A DNA stretch of 64,000 nucleotides, from positions 3,844,001 through 3,908,000 of the forward strand of contig NZ_CP029608.1 of the NCBI RefSeq assembly GCF_003352185.1, in the 5' to 3' direction. Position numbers and translations under genes: made by a program. This DNA is from Pseudomonas kribbensis (GTDB lineage Bacteria; Pseudomonadota; Gammaproteobacteria; Pseudomonadales; Pseudomonadaceae). This document shows positions 50,070 to 57,903 of this stretch, piece by piece (the stretch's first letter is position 1; every line of letters starts with the position of its first letter). Below the pieces are notes generated by a model. It was not told where the DNA came from. It was given only the letters and a program-made list of their open reading frames with translations, and did no database searches.

Positions 50070-50891
50070 TCAGCTCGTTCCCGCTTTCCACTCCCGTGGA
50101 CTGAGCCCGGTCTTGCGCCGAAACGCCCGGGCCAGCGCCGAAGGACTTTCATAGCCGACCTCTTCGGCGATCAAGGCAATCGGCCGTCCTTCGCGCAGAC
50201 GTTTCTGCGCGAGGCTGACTCGCCAGCTCACCAGATAATCCACCGGTGTCTGCCCCACCACTCGCCGGAAATGCTCGGCAAAACCGGCACGGGACAAATG
50301 CACGGTCGCGGCCAGTTCGGCGACGCTCCAGGCCTTGGCCGGTTGGTCATGCATCAGGCTCAATGCGCGGGAAATCTTCGGGTCGGCCAGCCCCGCCATC
50401 ATGCCCGGTTGCTGATTGCGACTGCTGATCAGATGCCGCAGCAGCAGAATCACCAACAGCTCGAACAGCCGATCCATCACCGCTTCACGCCCGCAATGAC
50501 CGTCAAATGCCTCCTTGAACAACCACTCCAGAGTGCTGGCCATTTCCGGCAGGTCAGCGAGTTTCAGCACCAGATAATCCGGCAGCGCCGCCGCCAGCGC
50601 ATTGCCCGCGCCGCCATCGAAGGTCAGCGAGGCGCACACCAGTTGCGTGTTCATGGCCTCGTCGGCGAACAGTCGGTGAGCAAACGGTCGGGGGAAGAAA
50701 ATCAGCGTCGGTTCGCTGAGCGTGAGTTCGGGGTCATTCCCCGGTTTGAGCAGCACTTGCCCGGCCTGCAACAGATGCACATGGCCGCAGACCTGATCGC
50801 CACCATAGGCGCTGATGCCGCAGAAAGTACCGCTGTGGAAGGTGCCGGCATTCACGCCGAAGTGGCTGAGCAACGTGGACAAGCGATCCAT
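50070..50891 (-). CDS. AraC-family transcriptional regulator
   Basis: The 273-residue protein has an N-terminal cupin-like ligand domain with CGHVHLLQAGQVLLKP and a C-terminal AraC DNA-binding domain (about 180-268) with WSVAELAATVHLSRAGFAEH and the second HTH YESPSALARAFRRKTGLSPR. This cupin_6-AraC type often controls adjacent oxidoreductase genes. ATG 50889-50891 starts MDRLSTLLSHFGVNAG. It is divergent from an AhpD-like gene, its probable target. Confidence 0.91.
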   Translation of the reverse strand: MDRLSTLLSHFGVNAGTFHSGTFCGISAYGGDQVCGHVHLLQAGQVLLKPGNDPELTLSEPTLIFFPRPFAHRLFADEAMNTQLVCASLTFDGGAGNALAAALPDYLVLKLADLPEMASTLEWLFKEAFDGHCGREAVMDRLFELLVILLLRHLISSRNQQPGMMAGLADPKISRALSLMHDQPAKAWSVAELAATVHLSRAGFAEHFRRVVGQTPVDYLVSWRVSLAQKRLREGRPIALIAEEVGYESPSALARAFRRKTGLSPREWKAGTS

Positions 50892-51024
50892 GGACGAATC
50901 CCCGACGACAGGTTTGGACGATCTGTCGCATATCCTCGACGATTTGCACCCAAGGCACCAGCCTCGCTCAATAACATGACCTCCATCCCTGGCGCACTTC
51001 GCACCGGACTTTCGGAGAATCACC

Positions 51025-51543
51025 ATGAGCCGCATTGCCCCGATCACCCTTGAAACCGCGACCGAAGCCACCCGCCCGACCCTGGAAGGCGTGCAGAAAA
51101 AAATCGGCTTCCTGCCCAACCTGTTCAAGACCCTGGCGGTTGCCCCCGCTGCACTGGATGCCTACGTGCAAGCCTCTGCCACGCTGGGCAAAACGTCCCT
51201 GAGCGCCAAGGAAAAAGAGGCGGTGTACCTCGCCACGTCGCAGGTCAACGGCTGCGATTATTGCCTGGCAGCGCACACCCTGTTCGCCGGCAAGGCCGGG
51301 CTGGCAGCAGAAGAAATCATCGAAGCGCGTCACGGCAGGCTGAATGCCTTCGCCACCTTCGCCCATCAACTGACGGAAAACCGTGGTCATCTGAGCGATG
51401 AGCAGATCGCCGCCGCCCGCGCCGCCGGCATCGACGACAAGAAGATCATCGAAGTGATCGCCATCGTCGCCGTGCAGACCCTGACCAACTACCTCAACAA
51501 CACCGCACTGACCGACATCGACTTCCCGGCTATCGATGCCTGA
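51025..51543 (+). CDS. AhpD-like carboxymuconolactone decarboxylase family protein
   Basis: The 172-residue protein has the redox motif NGCDYCLAAHT (C77, C80, H84), as in AhpD-like peroxidases. The family removes peroxides or acts on organic hydroperoxides. It is divergent from the cupin-AraC regulator, suggesting induction by an oxidant or reactive compound. The start ATG at 51025 follows GGAG. The gene ends 12 bp before a REP pair. Confidence 0.93.
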   Translation: MSRIAPITLETATEATRPTLEGVQKKIGFLPNLFKTLAVAPAALDAYVQASATLGKTSLSAKEKEAVYLATSQVNGCDYCLAAHTLFAGKAGLAAEEIIEARHGRLNAFATFAHQLTENRGHLSDEQIAAARAAGIDDKKIIEVIAIVAVQTLTNYLNNTALTDIDFPAIDA

Positions 51544-51557
51544 TTTAACAGAAAACC

Positions 51558-51645
51558 TGTGGGAGCCAGCCTGCTGGCGAAAGCGGTGTGTCATTCAAAG
51601 CTTTTTGAGCGACCTGACGCCATCGCCAGCAGGCTGGCTCCCACA
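51558..51645. repeat. REP pair (BIME)
   Basis: TGTGGGAGCCAGCCTGCTGG and the inverse CCAGCAGGCTGGCTCCCACA lie between convergent genes. Confidence 0.9.
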
Positions 51646-51650
51646 ATTGT

Positions 51651-53096
51651 TCAGTCGTGATCGACCCCGGCGCGTTTCAGCAGTTTCTTGCAGCGCTCGG
51701 ACAGGTGAAACACCTGCAACTGCTTGCCGGCCTTGGCGTAGCGTTCGCGCAGGGTTTTCAGCGCGGCGATGGCCGAGTAGTCGACAAAGCTCAGATGCCG
51801 GCAGTCCAGCGTCACCCGCTGTGGATCGTTGGCCGGGTCGAACTGATTGAGGAACGGCGTGGTCGAGGCGAAGAACAGCGTGCCGTGCAGTCGATAGAGT
51901 TTGCTGCCGTCGGCTTCCAGATGTTCATCGGCGTACAGTTCACGCGCCTGCTGCCAGGCGAAATTCAGCGCGGCAATGATGATCCCGCACAGCACCGCCG
52001 TAGCCAGATCGGTGAACACCGTGATGGTGGTGACCGCGATGATCACCAGCACATCGTTGAGCGGCACTTTGTTCAGCACCCGCAACGAGGCCCAGGCAAA
52101 CGTCTGCTGCGACACCACGAACATCACGCCCACCAGCGCCGCCAGCGGAATCCGCTCGATCAGCGGCGACAGAAACAGAATGAACAACAGAATCAGCACG
52201 CCCGCCACCACGCCGGACAATCGCCCGCGTCCACCGGAGCTGAGGTTGATCACGGTCTGGCCGATCATTGCGCAACCGCCCATGCCGCCGAACGCGCCGG
52301 AGACCATGTTCGCCGCACCCAGCGCCACGCATTCGCGATCCGGGTAGCCACGGGTTTCGGTGATTTCATCGGTGAGGTTGAGGGTCAGCAGGGTCTCCAG
52401 CAGGCCGACCAGCGCCATCAGGATCGCGTAGGGCGCGATGATGCGCAGGGTTTCGAGGTTGTACGGGATGTCCGGCAGCGCGAACGTCGGCAGACCGCCG
52501 GCAATGTGCGCCATGTCGCCGAGGGTGCGGGTCGGCAGGACCAGCAGATAGACCAGCGCCCCGACGCCGAGGATCGCCACCAGTGCCGGCGGCACGGCGC
52601 GGGTCAGGCGCGGCAGGATGTAGACGATGGCCATCGTCAACAACACCAGCCCGGCCATCAAGTACAACGGCGTGCCGCTGAGCCATTTCTCGCCGCTCTT
52701 GAAATGCTCCAGTTGCGCCAGCGCAATGATGATCGCCAGACCGTTGACAAACCCGAGCATCACCGGGTGCGGCACCATGCGCACCAGTTTGCCCAGGCGC
52801 AACAGCCCGAACGCCATCATGATCAGGCCACCGAGCAACACCGTCGCCAGCAGGTACTGCACGCCGTGTTGCACCACCAGCGCGACGATCACCACCGCCA
52901 TCGAACCGGCCGCCCCGGAGACCATGCCCGGCCGGCCGCCGAACAACGCGGTCAGCGTGCAAATGATGAAGGCGCCGTACAGGCCCATCAGCGGATTGAG
53001 GTGGGCCACAAGCGCGAACGCAATGCATTCGGGCAACAGGGCGAACGAGGTAGTGAGTCCGGCCAGGACATCGGCGCGCAGACGAATCGGTTTCAT
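51651..53096 (-). CDS. SulP-family anion transporter with STAS domain
   Basis: The 481-residue protein has a SulP transmembrane domain (about residues 5-375; LTTSFALLPECIAFALVAHL, TETRGYPDRECVALGAANMV) and a C-terminal STAS domain (about 395-478; RVTLDCRHLSFVDYSAIAAL). SulP proteins carry sulfate, bicarbonate or dicarboxylates; the substrate is not evident. No carbonic anhydrase gene is next to it. The ATG at 53094-53096 is the first in the frame. Confidence 0.94.
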   Translation of the reverse strand: MKPIRLRADVLAGLTTSFALLPECIAFALVAHLNPLMGLYGAFIICTLTALFGGRPGMVSGAAGSMAVVIVALVVQHGVQYLLATVLLGGLIMMAFGLLRLGKLVRMVPHPVMLGFVNGLAIIIALAQLEHFKSGEKWLSGTPLYLMAGLVLLTMAIVYILPRLTRAVPPALVAILGVGALVYLLVLPTRTLGDMAHIAGGLPTFALPDIPYNLETLRIIAPYAILMALVGLLETLLTLNLTDEITETRGYPDRECVALGAANMVSGAFGGMGGCAMIGQTVINLSSGGRGRLSGVVAGVLILLFILFLSPLIERIPLAALVGVMFVVSQQTFAWASLRVLNKVPLNDVLVIIAVTTITVFTDLATAVLCGIIIAALNFAWQQARELYADEHLEADGSKLYRLHGTLFFASTTPFLNQFDPANDPQRVTLDCRHLSFVDYSAIAALKTLRERYAKAGKQLQVFHLSERCKKLLKRAGVDHD

Positions 53097-53255
53097 GGCT
53101 TACCTGACAGCGCGGCCGAGACTGGCGGCCGCTGTATTCACGGGAAAAAGAGGGTTGCGGATGTTACGCAATTGCCCGGGCACGGGCCAGCGATCGCTGA
53201 CAGGGACGGCCCGGCACTTTATGCTTGCGCGCTTCGTTGATCTTCGGGTTTGCAC

Positions 53256-53549
53256 ATGTCATCTCTATCCGCCCGCGAAGTCTGCCAGCGCTTGCGCGAT
53301 GCCGCGTTGGGTGTTTGCCTCTTGCGGGTGACGGACCCGCGACCCGGTCAGGTTTCAGTCGACATCGAGGGCTGGAACCTGCAACTCGACTTCGACGGCC
53401 AACACCTGCACCACTGTTGCGAATGTCGTTGTCCGCAAGGTCGTCGCTGGACACTCGACTCCCGACAACGCTTTGGCACCGATCCGGTAAGCCTGCTGAG
53501 TACCTGGGAACTGGCACGGATCGAAGCATTGTTGCGCCAGGCCGATTGA
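53256..53549 (+). CDS. DUF7693-like small protein
   Basis: The 97-residue protein starts MSSLSAREVCQRLRDAALG and contains CCECRCPQGRRWTLDSRQRF and DPVSLLSTWELARIEALLR, resembling the small DUF7693 family of pseudomonads. Four cysteines near the centre (CCECRC) could bind a metal. The function is unknown. ATG at 53256 is preferred over a TTG just before. Confidence 0.75.
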   Translation: MSSLSAREVCQRLRDAALGVCLLRVTDPRPGQVSVDIEGWNLQLDFDGQHLHHCCECRCPQGRRWTLDSRQRFGTDPVSLLSTWELARIEALLRQAD

Positions 53550-53626
53550 TTCACGGTAAAGCAGGTTGCCGGATGATGGCACTCTGCCCATAATTCGCGC
53601 CCCTCTTCAACGCGCAAGGAACTGCC

Positions 53627-54172
53627 GTGAAAAAAACGCTGCTGTTGGTCCCGCTGTTTGCACTGCTGCTGCAAGGCTGTGGCATGACCATGACCCGCTA
53701 CGAGCCAAGCTTCGACAACGTCCAGAAGCTCAAGCAGACCCCGCCGCTGCACGCGATCAGCAATCCGCAGGTGACCGCAGAGTCTGGCGAAGGCTCGTTG
53801 ATGGTTCGCGCCAACCCGATCAAGTCGCCGACAGGCAGCATCCCGGCGCACATCCAGGATGCGATCACCGAGGAACTGCGCAAGGCTGGCCTCCTCGATC
53901 CGAACGCCACTCGTCACCTGCAGGTACTGGTCGTGAAAAACCAGTTGAACGCCGGGATGGGCACCGGTGACGGCAAGATCGCCGCGCGCTTCACCATGCT
54001 CGACGGCAAGAACGTGGTGTACGACGCGACAAAGGAAGTCAGCCATCAATGGAGCAGCAGCTTCTTTGGCTTCATCGCGATTCCCAACGCCACCAACGCC
54101 TACAACCCGATGCTGAAGGATTTGCTGAAGGATCTGTACAGCGATCCTCAGTTCATCCAGGCCCTGAAGTAA
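53627..54172 (+). CDS. Hypothetical lipoprotein, 181 residues
   Basis: The protein has a lipoprotein signal MKKTLLLVPLFALLLQGCGM (lipobox LQGC, Cys18). The mature part includes HIQDAITEELRKAGLLDPNA and RFTMLDGKNVVYDATKEVSH. It resembles outer-membrane lipoproteins of the YajG-like kind, which often occur singly. The convergent lipoprotein gene at 54214 has a similar overall layout (helix before the domain, WVGIWFIPL-like end), hinting at a distant relation. It ends at a strong terminator. Confidence 0.85.
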   Translation: MKKTLLLVPLFALLLQGCGMTMTRYEPSFDNVQKLKQTPPLHAISNPQVTAESGEGSLMVRANPIKSPTGSIPAHIQDAITEELRKAGLLDPNATRHLQVLVVKNQLNAGMGTGDGKIAARFTMLDGKNVVYDATKEVSHQWSSSFFGFIAIPNATNAYNPMLKDLLKDLYSDPQFIQALK

Positions 54173-54177
54173 GGGCG

Positions 54178-54210
54178 AAAAAAAGAGCCGCGATTGCGGC
54201 TCTTTTTTTT
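54178..54210. terminator. Bidirectional rho-independent terminator
   Basis: AAAAAGAGCCGC and GCGGCTCTTTTTTTT form a perfect stem with GATT loop between two convergent lipoprotein genes. Confidence 0.93.
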
Positions 54211-54213
54211 GCG

Positions 54214-54846
54214 TCATGCCCGTGGGATGCGGGTCTCGAGCGCCGAGTATTTCGGGTTGTTGGTGTCGACCCACTGCTTGAGCAGCGCGTTGACCTGACG
54301 GGTAAAGGTGTCGTTCACCGCGTCTTTGGTGGTGTTGCCCATCAGTGGGATAAACCAAATGCCGACCCAGGTACCGACGGCGTCATGGTTGCTCGCCTTG
54401 GCCAGTGCCTGGCCGTTCTGATCCAGGGATTCAAGGCTCAGCGTGTATTGGTCGGTGCCATAGGCCGGAATGACCATCATGCTGAAGCCGCTGATGTAGG
54501 CCATCACCATCGAACCGGCGCTCGGCGGATGGTTGTACATTTTCAGACGCAGGCTGTAGTCGCCCGGCTGCTTCTCGAACTCGTCAAGAGTCACGCGGCC
54601 GAACAGACCGGAATCCTTCAGGATCTTTTGCAGCTGGGGCTTGAGGCTGTCGCGCGCCTGCGGCACTTCGACGGCGGCGGCACTTGGCTCGCCCTGATAG
54701 AAGTCGAAATCGACATAGACGTTAGGTTTGTTGGCGTAGCTGGCCATCGATGGCAGCGTGACCGGTGCGACTTCGTCCTTGGTGAAACTGGCACAACCGC
54801 CCAGCGTAAGCACCAGACCCAGCGCAAGGATTTTCCCGAATTGCAT
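54214..54846 (-). CDS. Hypothetical lipoprotein, 210 residues
   Basis: The protein has a lipoprotein signal MQFGKILALGLVLTLGGCAS (lipobox LGGC, Cys18). Mature elements are PNVYVDFDFYQGEP, SLKPQLQKILKDSGLFGRVT and a C-terminal WVGIWFIPLMGNTTKDAVN. I know no function for this type. It is convergent with the 181-residue lipoprotein, and both share a terminator. Confidence 0.85.
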   Translation of the reverse strand: MQFGKILALGLVLTLGGCASFTKDEVAPVTLPSMASYANKPNVYVDFDFYQGEPSAAAVEVPQARDSLKPQLQKILKDSGLFGRVTLDEFEKQPGDYSLRLKMYNHPPSAGSMVMAYISGFSMMVIPAYGTDQYTLSLESLDQNGQALAKASNHDAVGTWVGIWFIPLMGNTTKDAVNDTFTRQVNALLKQWVDTNNPKYSALETRIPRA

Positions 54847-54963
54847 TATGTCGTCCCTAAAGTGATATCAAAGAGCCTCCACGTGGAGCGCCGGGGCGGA
54901 TTCTAGTGATCACATTTGCTCGGGGAAAGACCTGTTTCGGGAAAAACCTGAAAAAACGACTAT

Positions 54964-55422
54964 TCAGCCCTGTCGCAGATCCAGGTTGTAGGTGTAATAG
55001 CCTGTGTCACGCACCCAGCCAAGGGATTCGTACAAGCCCTGAGCCGTGAAGTTGTCAGTGGCGGTTTCCAGCACCAGGCCCTTGGCACCGGTTTCCACGG
55101 CGAAGTCGCGGGCGGTGTTCATCAGCAATCGCCCGACGCCACGGCCTCGAGCGGCCGGTGTGGTGAACAGGTCGCTGAGCAGCCAGGTGCGGTGGGCGTC
55201 TATCGAAGAAAACGTCGGGTACAACTGGACGAACCCCAGCGCTTCGCCGCTTTGATCCTGAACCAGAAAAATCGCAGATTCATTGCCCGCCATGCGCTCG
55301 GCAATAAAGGCCCGCGATTGCTCAAGGTTCGATGGCTGGCCATAGAAGCCGCGATAACCGTCGAACAGTTCGGCCACGGCATCCAGATGTTCCGCGCTGG
55401 CGCGTATTGCCTGAAGACTCAT
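54964..55422 (-). CDS. GNAT-family N-acetyltransferase
   Basis: The 152-residue GNAT protein has motif A in LSDLFTTPAARGRGVGRLLM (R/Q-x-x-G-x-G) and motif B in TAQGLYESLGWVRDTGYYTY. It is close to small GNAT enzymes that acetylate amines or antibiotics. It is divergent from a TetR regulator; an imperfect palindrome lies in their shared promoter region. Confidence 0.92.
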   Translation of the reverse strand: MSLQAIRASAEHLDAVAELFDGYRGFYGQPSNLEQSRAFIAERMAGNESAIFLVQDQSGEALGFVQLYPTFSSIDAHRTWLLSDLFTTPAARGRGVGRLLMNTARDFAVETGAKGLVLETATDNFTAQGLYESLGWVRDTGYYTYNLDLRQG

Positions 55423-55489
55423 ATCCCCTCCCCGATCCCGTCAAATGATTGCAGCAGCATAGCGCTGTCCGTCGAGTTCGCTGGCTTAA

Positions 55490-55515
55490 TCGCTATATAG
55501 TTTTGTATATTGCGA
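55490..55515. promoter_or_regulatory. Imperfect palindrome, candidate TetR operator
   Basis: TCGCTATATA and TATATTGCGA form 10-bp arms matching at nine positions around GTTTTG. The site is AT-rich, 32 bp upstream of the TetR ATG and in the divergent promoter region with the acetyltransferase. Confidence 0.5.
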
Positions 55516-55546
55516 ACCCGAAATCGCCAGACTTTCAACGCCTTCC

Positions 55547-56188
55547 ATGAGCAGCATCCGCGAACGCAACCAGCAACAGATTCTCAAGGCCGCCAGCGAA
55601 GAGTTCGCCGCCAACGGCTTCGACGCGACCCAGACCCGCGACATCGCGGCCCGCGCCGGGGTGCCCAAGGCCAATCTCTATTACTACTTCCAGAGCAAGG
55701 AAAACCTCTACGGCAAAGTGCTGCTCGGCTTCGTCGAACCGCTGCTGGAAGCCTCGGCGGTGCTGCGCGAAAGTGATGACCCGCTGATCGGCCTGCGCGC
55801 CTACGTCGCGGCCCGCATCCGCATCGCCCGCGAGCATCCGGCGATTGCCAAGGTGTTCAGTGGTGAATTGCTGCTGGGCGGTCGCCAACTACCCGATGAA
55901 TGCCGCGACCTGCTGCACGCCGAAGCCCGGCGCAATGTCGAGTGCCTGCGCAGCTGGATCGAGCGCGGCTTGCTGGCGCCGGTGGATCCCGAGCATTTGA
56001 TGTTGTTCATCTGGTCGGCGACGCGCACCTACACCAATATCGGCTGGCAGATAGGGCGCATCACCGGGCAGGAAGTGCCGCAGGATGAGGATTATGAAAG
56101 GGCGGCGGATACCATTACGCGGCTGGTACTGGGCGGTGTGGTGTCCGAGCCGGTGAGTGATGTGCGCAGGTTGATGTTTGCGACTTGA
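55547..56188 (+). CDS. TetR-family transcriptional regulator
   Basis: The 213-residue protein has HTH at about 10-57 (TQTRDIAARAGVPKANLYYY), with the C-terminal domain of the RutR-like kind (FIWSATRTYTNIGWQIGRIT). RutR in E. coli senses uracil in pyrimidine catabolism; this gene is not next to rut or pyd genes, so its ligand is open. It is divergent from a GNAT gene. Confidence 0.9.
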   Translation: MSSIRERNQQQILKAASEEFAANGFDATQTRDIAARAGVPKANLYYYFQSKENLYGKVLLGFVEPLLEASAVLRESDDPLIGLRAYVAARIRIAREHPAIAKVFSGELLLGGRQLPDECRDLLHAEARRNVECLRSWIERGLLAPVDPEHLMLFIWSATRTYTNIGWQIGRITGQEVPQDEDYERAADTITRLVLGGVVSEPVSDVRRLMFAT

Positions 56189-56197
56189 GCGGCGAAG

Positions 56198-57217
56198 TCA
56201 GGGCATCAGGTCCAAAGGCAATGTTGTATTCCCCGCCAAGCGTTCACGCCACGCCAACAGCACATCAGGCACTTGGGTTTTCCATTTGGGAACATTGGTG
56301 TAATACCGCGCCCTGACTTTACGTTGTTCATCGAAAACCAATAGCACCAGCCAGATTCGGCCTCCCGGCGCGCTCATCAGAATCGCCGCATTGCTGGTAG
56401 CCAGGCCTCGCAACCAGAGCTCATTGACTTCCCCCTCCGGCACATCAATAGAGTTCTCACCCGTTGCCATCGAGCCACTATTTTGTAGCAGCGTTTGATA
56501 GTCACTTTTGAGCAACGTGCGTAACGTCTGGTCTTCTTGCTGCGTATGAACTACGCCAAGGCTCAGCAAGTCGTATTCAATCGCGATCGGTTGTTCAGAT
56601 GCCACATACCGACCGCCATAGTAAACGCCCATTCCGCCACCACACGCTCCGTCACCGCCATCCGAATCGACATCCAGCAAACCGTTGAACGCACTGAACT
56701 TCAGGGTACAGCTCCCTCCTTCGAAATGCGCTACGTCACCGTCGATTGTGGCCACACCGTCCATGTCTCCAGAATTGCCACCATTCGACGCAGAAATATC
56801 AAAAGCAATATGAGTGGCGTCCAGACGCCTGGTTGTTATCTCTGCCGCCGATGAAACTCCCCACGGGATTATCTTCCAGGTGGCATCCCAACTGAACGGC
56901 TTGGTCACGTATTCAAGCGCTTTCAGACGCATCAGGTATTCACGACGCAGACAGGAGCCATTAGCGGCGCATTGATTGCGTTTTTTCAACCACAAACGCT
57001 GATCAGCCTTGAGCGCTTGCGGGTCAGCCACCTGCGCCAGCGTTGTCGTCCAGAGCTTCCCGAGTTTCTCATCAAGACTCGAGGTATACGGATCCGCACA
57101 AATGGCTTTTTCAACCGGACTGGAAGCGCCGGCGCAGTCGAAACTGGCAGCGTGGGAGTTGGCAGCAAAAACGAGGGGCGTCAGCAGCAAGGCGTGACGG
57201 AGATTGAAAGCGAGCAT
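56198..57217 (-). CDS. LprI-domain (DUF1311) secreted protein
   Basis: The 339-residue protein has a signal peptide (cleavage near HAA, residue 24) and an N-terminal LprI/DUF1311 domain (about 25-95; FDCAGASSPVEKAICADPYT, then WLKKRNQCAANGSCLRREYL) with four cysteines that likely pair. LprI proteins of mycobacteria inhibit lysozyme. The remaining 240 residues form an unrecognised domain rich in Gly/Asp. A mixed role such as lysozyme inhibition is inferred only from the domain. Confidence 0.83.
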   Translation of the reverse strand: MLAFNLRHALLLTPLVFAANSHAASFDCAGASSPVEKAICADPYTSSLDEKLGKLWTTTLAQVADPQALKADQRLWLKKRNQCAANGSCLRREYLMRLKALEYVTKPFSWDATWKIIPWGVSSAAEITTRRLDATHIAFDISASNGGNSGDMDGVATIDGDVAHFEGGSCTLKFSAFNGLLDVDSDGGDGACGGGMGVYYGGRYVASEQPIAIEYDLLSLGVVHTQQEDQTLRTLLKSDYQTLLQNSGSMATGENSIDVPEGEVNELWLRGLATSNAAILMSAPGGRIWLVLLVFDEQRKVRARYYTNVPKWKTQVPDVLLAWRERLAGNTTLPLDLMP

Positions 57218-57303
57218 CGACAGATTCCATTCCTGAGGCGGCGGCAGTATGCCGCGCCCGGGTTATCGATGCTCTGGAAATTTCACCGATTACTTCAAGA
57301 GAG

Positions 57304-57837
57304 TCAGAACGCGATCCCGGCCGCCGGTTTCACATCAATCCGCGCCACCGAACCGGTCAGGTGCGCCCAGTCCTTGTTGTGTTCGGCGATGATGTCTTCG
57401 GCGCTCATGTTGCCGTTGTCGACGGTGGAATGCGCGTCGGCGGCCAGCTCCACGTCGTAGCCCAGTTGATGGGCCTGGCGTACGGTGGCGTTGACGCAGT
57501 AATCGGTCTGCAGACCGCAGATCACCAGACGGTCGAAGTCTTCCCGGGGGATCAGCTTTTGCAGGTTGGTCTGGTAGAACGAGTCGTTGGCGGTCTTGTC
57601 GACGTGCAGGTCACTCGGTGCGGTATTCAGGCCATCGGCCAGTTGCCAGCCCTCGGCGCCGTAGGTGAGCGGGCTGTCCTTCTCGTTATGCTGGATCAGC
57701 ACGACTGTGACGCCAGCCTTGCGCGCCCGGGCGCTGAGGCCGTTGATGGTGTCGATCACCCGTTTGATGTCGTGACACTCGTATTCGCCTGTGCACAGGG
57801 CGCGCTGGACATCGATGATCAGCAATGCGGTGGTCAT
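57304..57837 (-). CDS. Isochorismatase-like cysteine hydrolase
   Basis: The 177-residue protein has the Asp-Lys-Cys triad D9 (LLIIDVQ), K81 (DKTANDSF) and C114 (ICGLQTDYCVNATV). The family includes nicotinamidase and N-carbamoylsarcosine-type amidohydrolases. The compound hydrolysed is unknown. It lies 67 bp downstream of the gamma-glutamyltransferase gene on the same strand, possibly one transcription unit. Confidence 0.93.
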   Translation of the reverse strand: MTTALLIIDVQRALCTGEYECHDIKRVIDTINGLSARARKAGVTVVLIQHNEKDSPLTYGAEGWQLADGLNTAPSDLHVDKTANDSFYQTNLQKLIPREDFDRLVICGLQTDYCVNATVRQAHQLGYDVELAADAHSTVDNGNMSAEDIIAEHNKDWAHLTGSVARIDVKPAAGIAF

Positions 57838-57903
57838 GGTGAGCCTTCCTTGATCGGTCCTTGAGACAGGGGCGGACGTGTGCCCGCCCCCTTTTTACCC
57901 TTC

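Noticed and set aside
51657..53240. Plus-strand open frame of 527 codons
   Set aside because: It is antisense to the SulP transporter; composition is Gln/His/Arg-rich with no domain.
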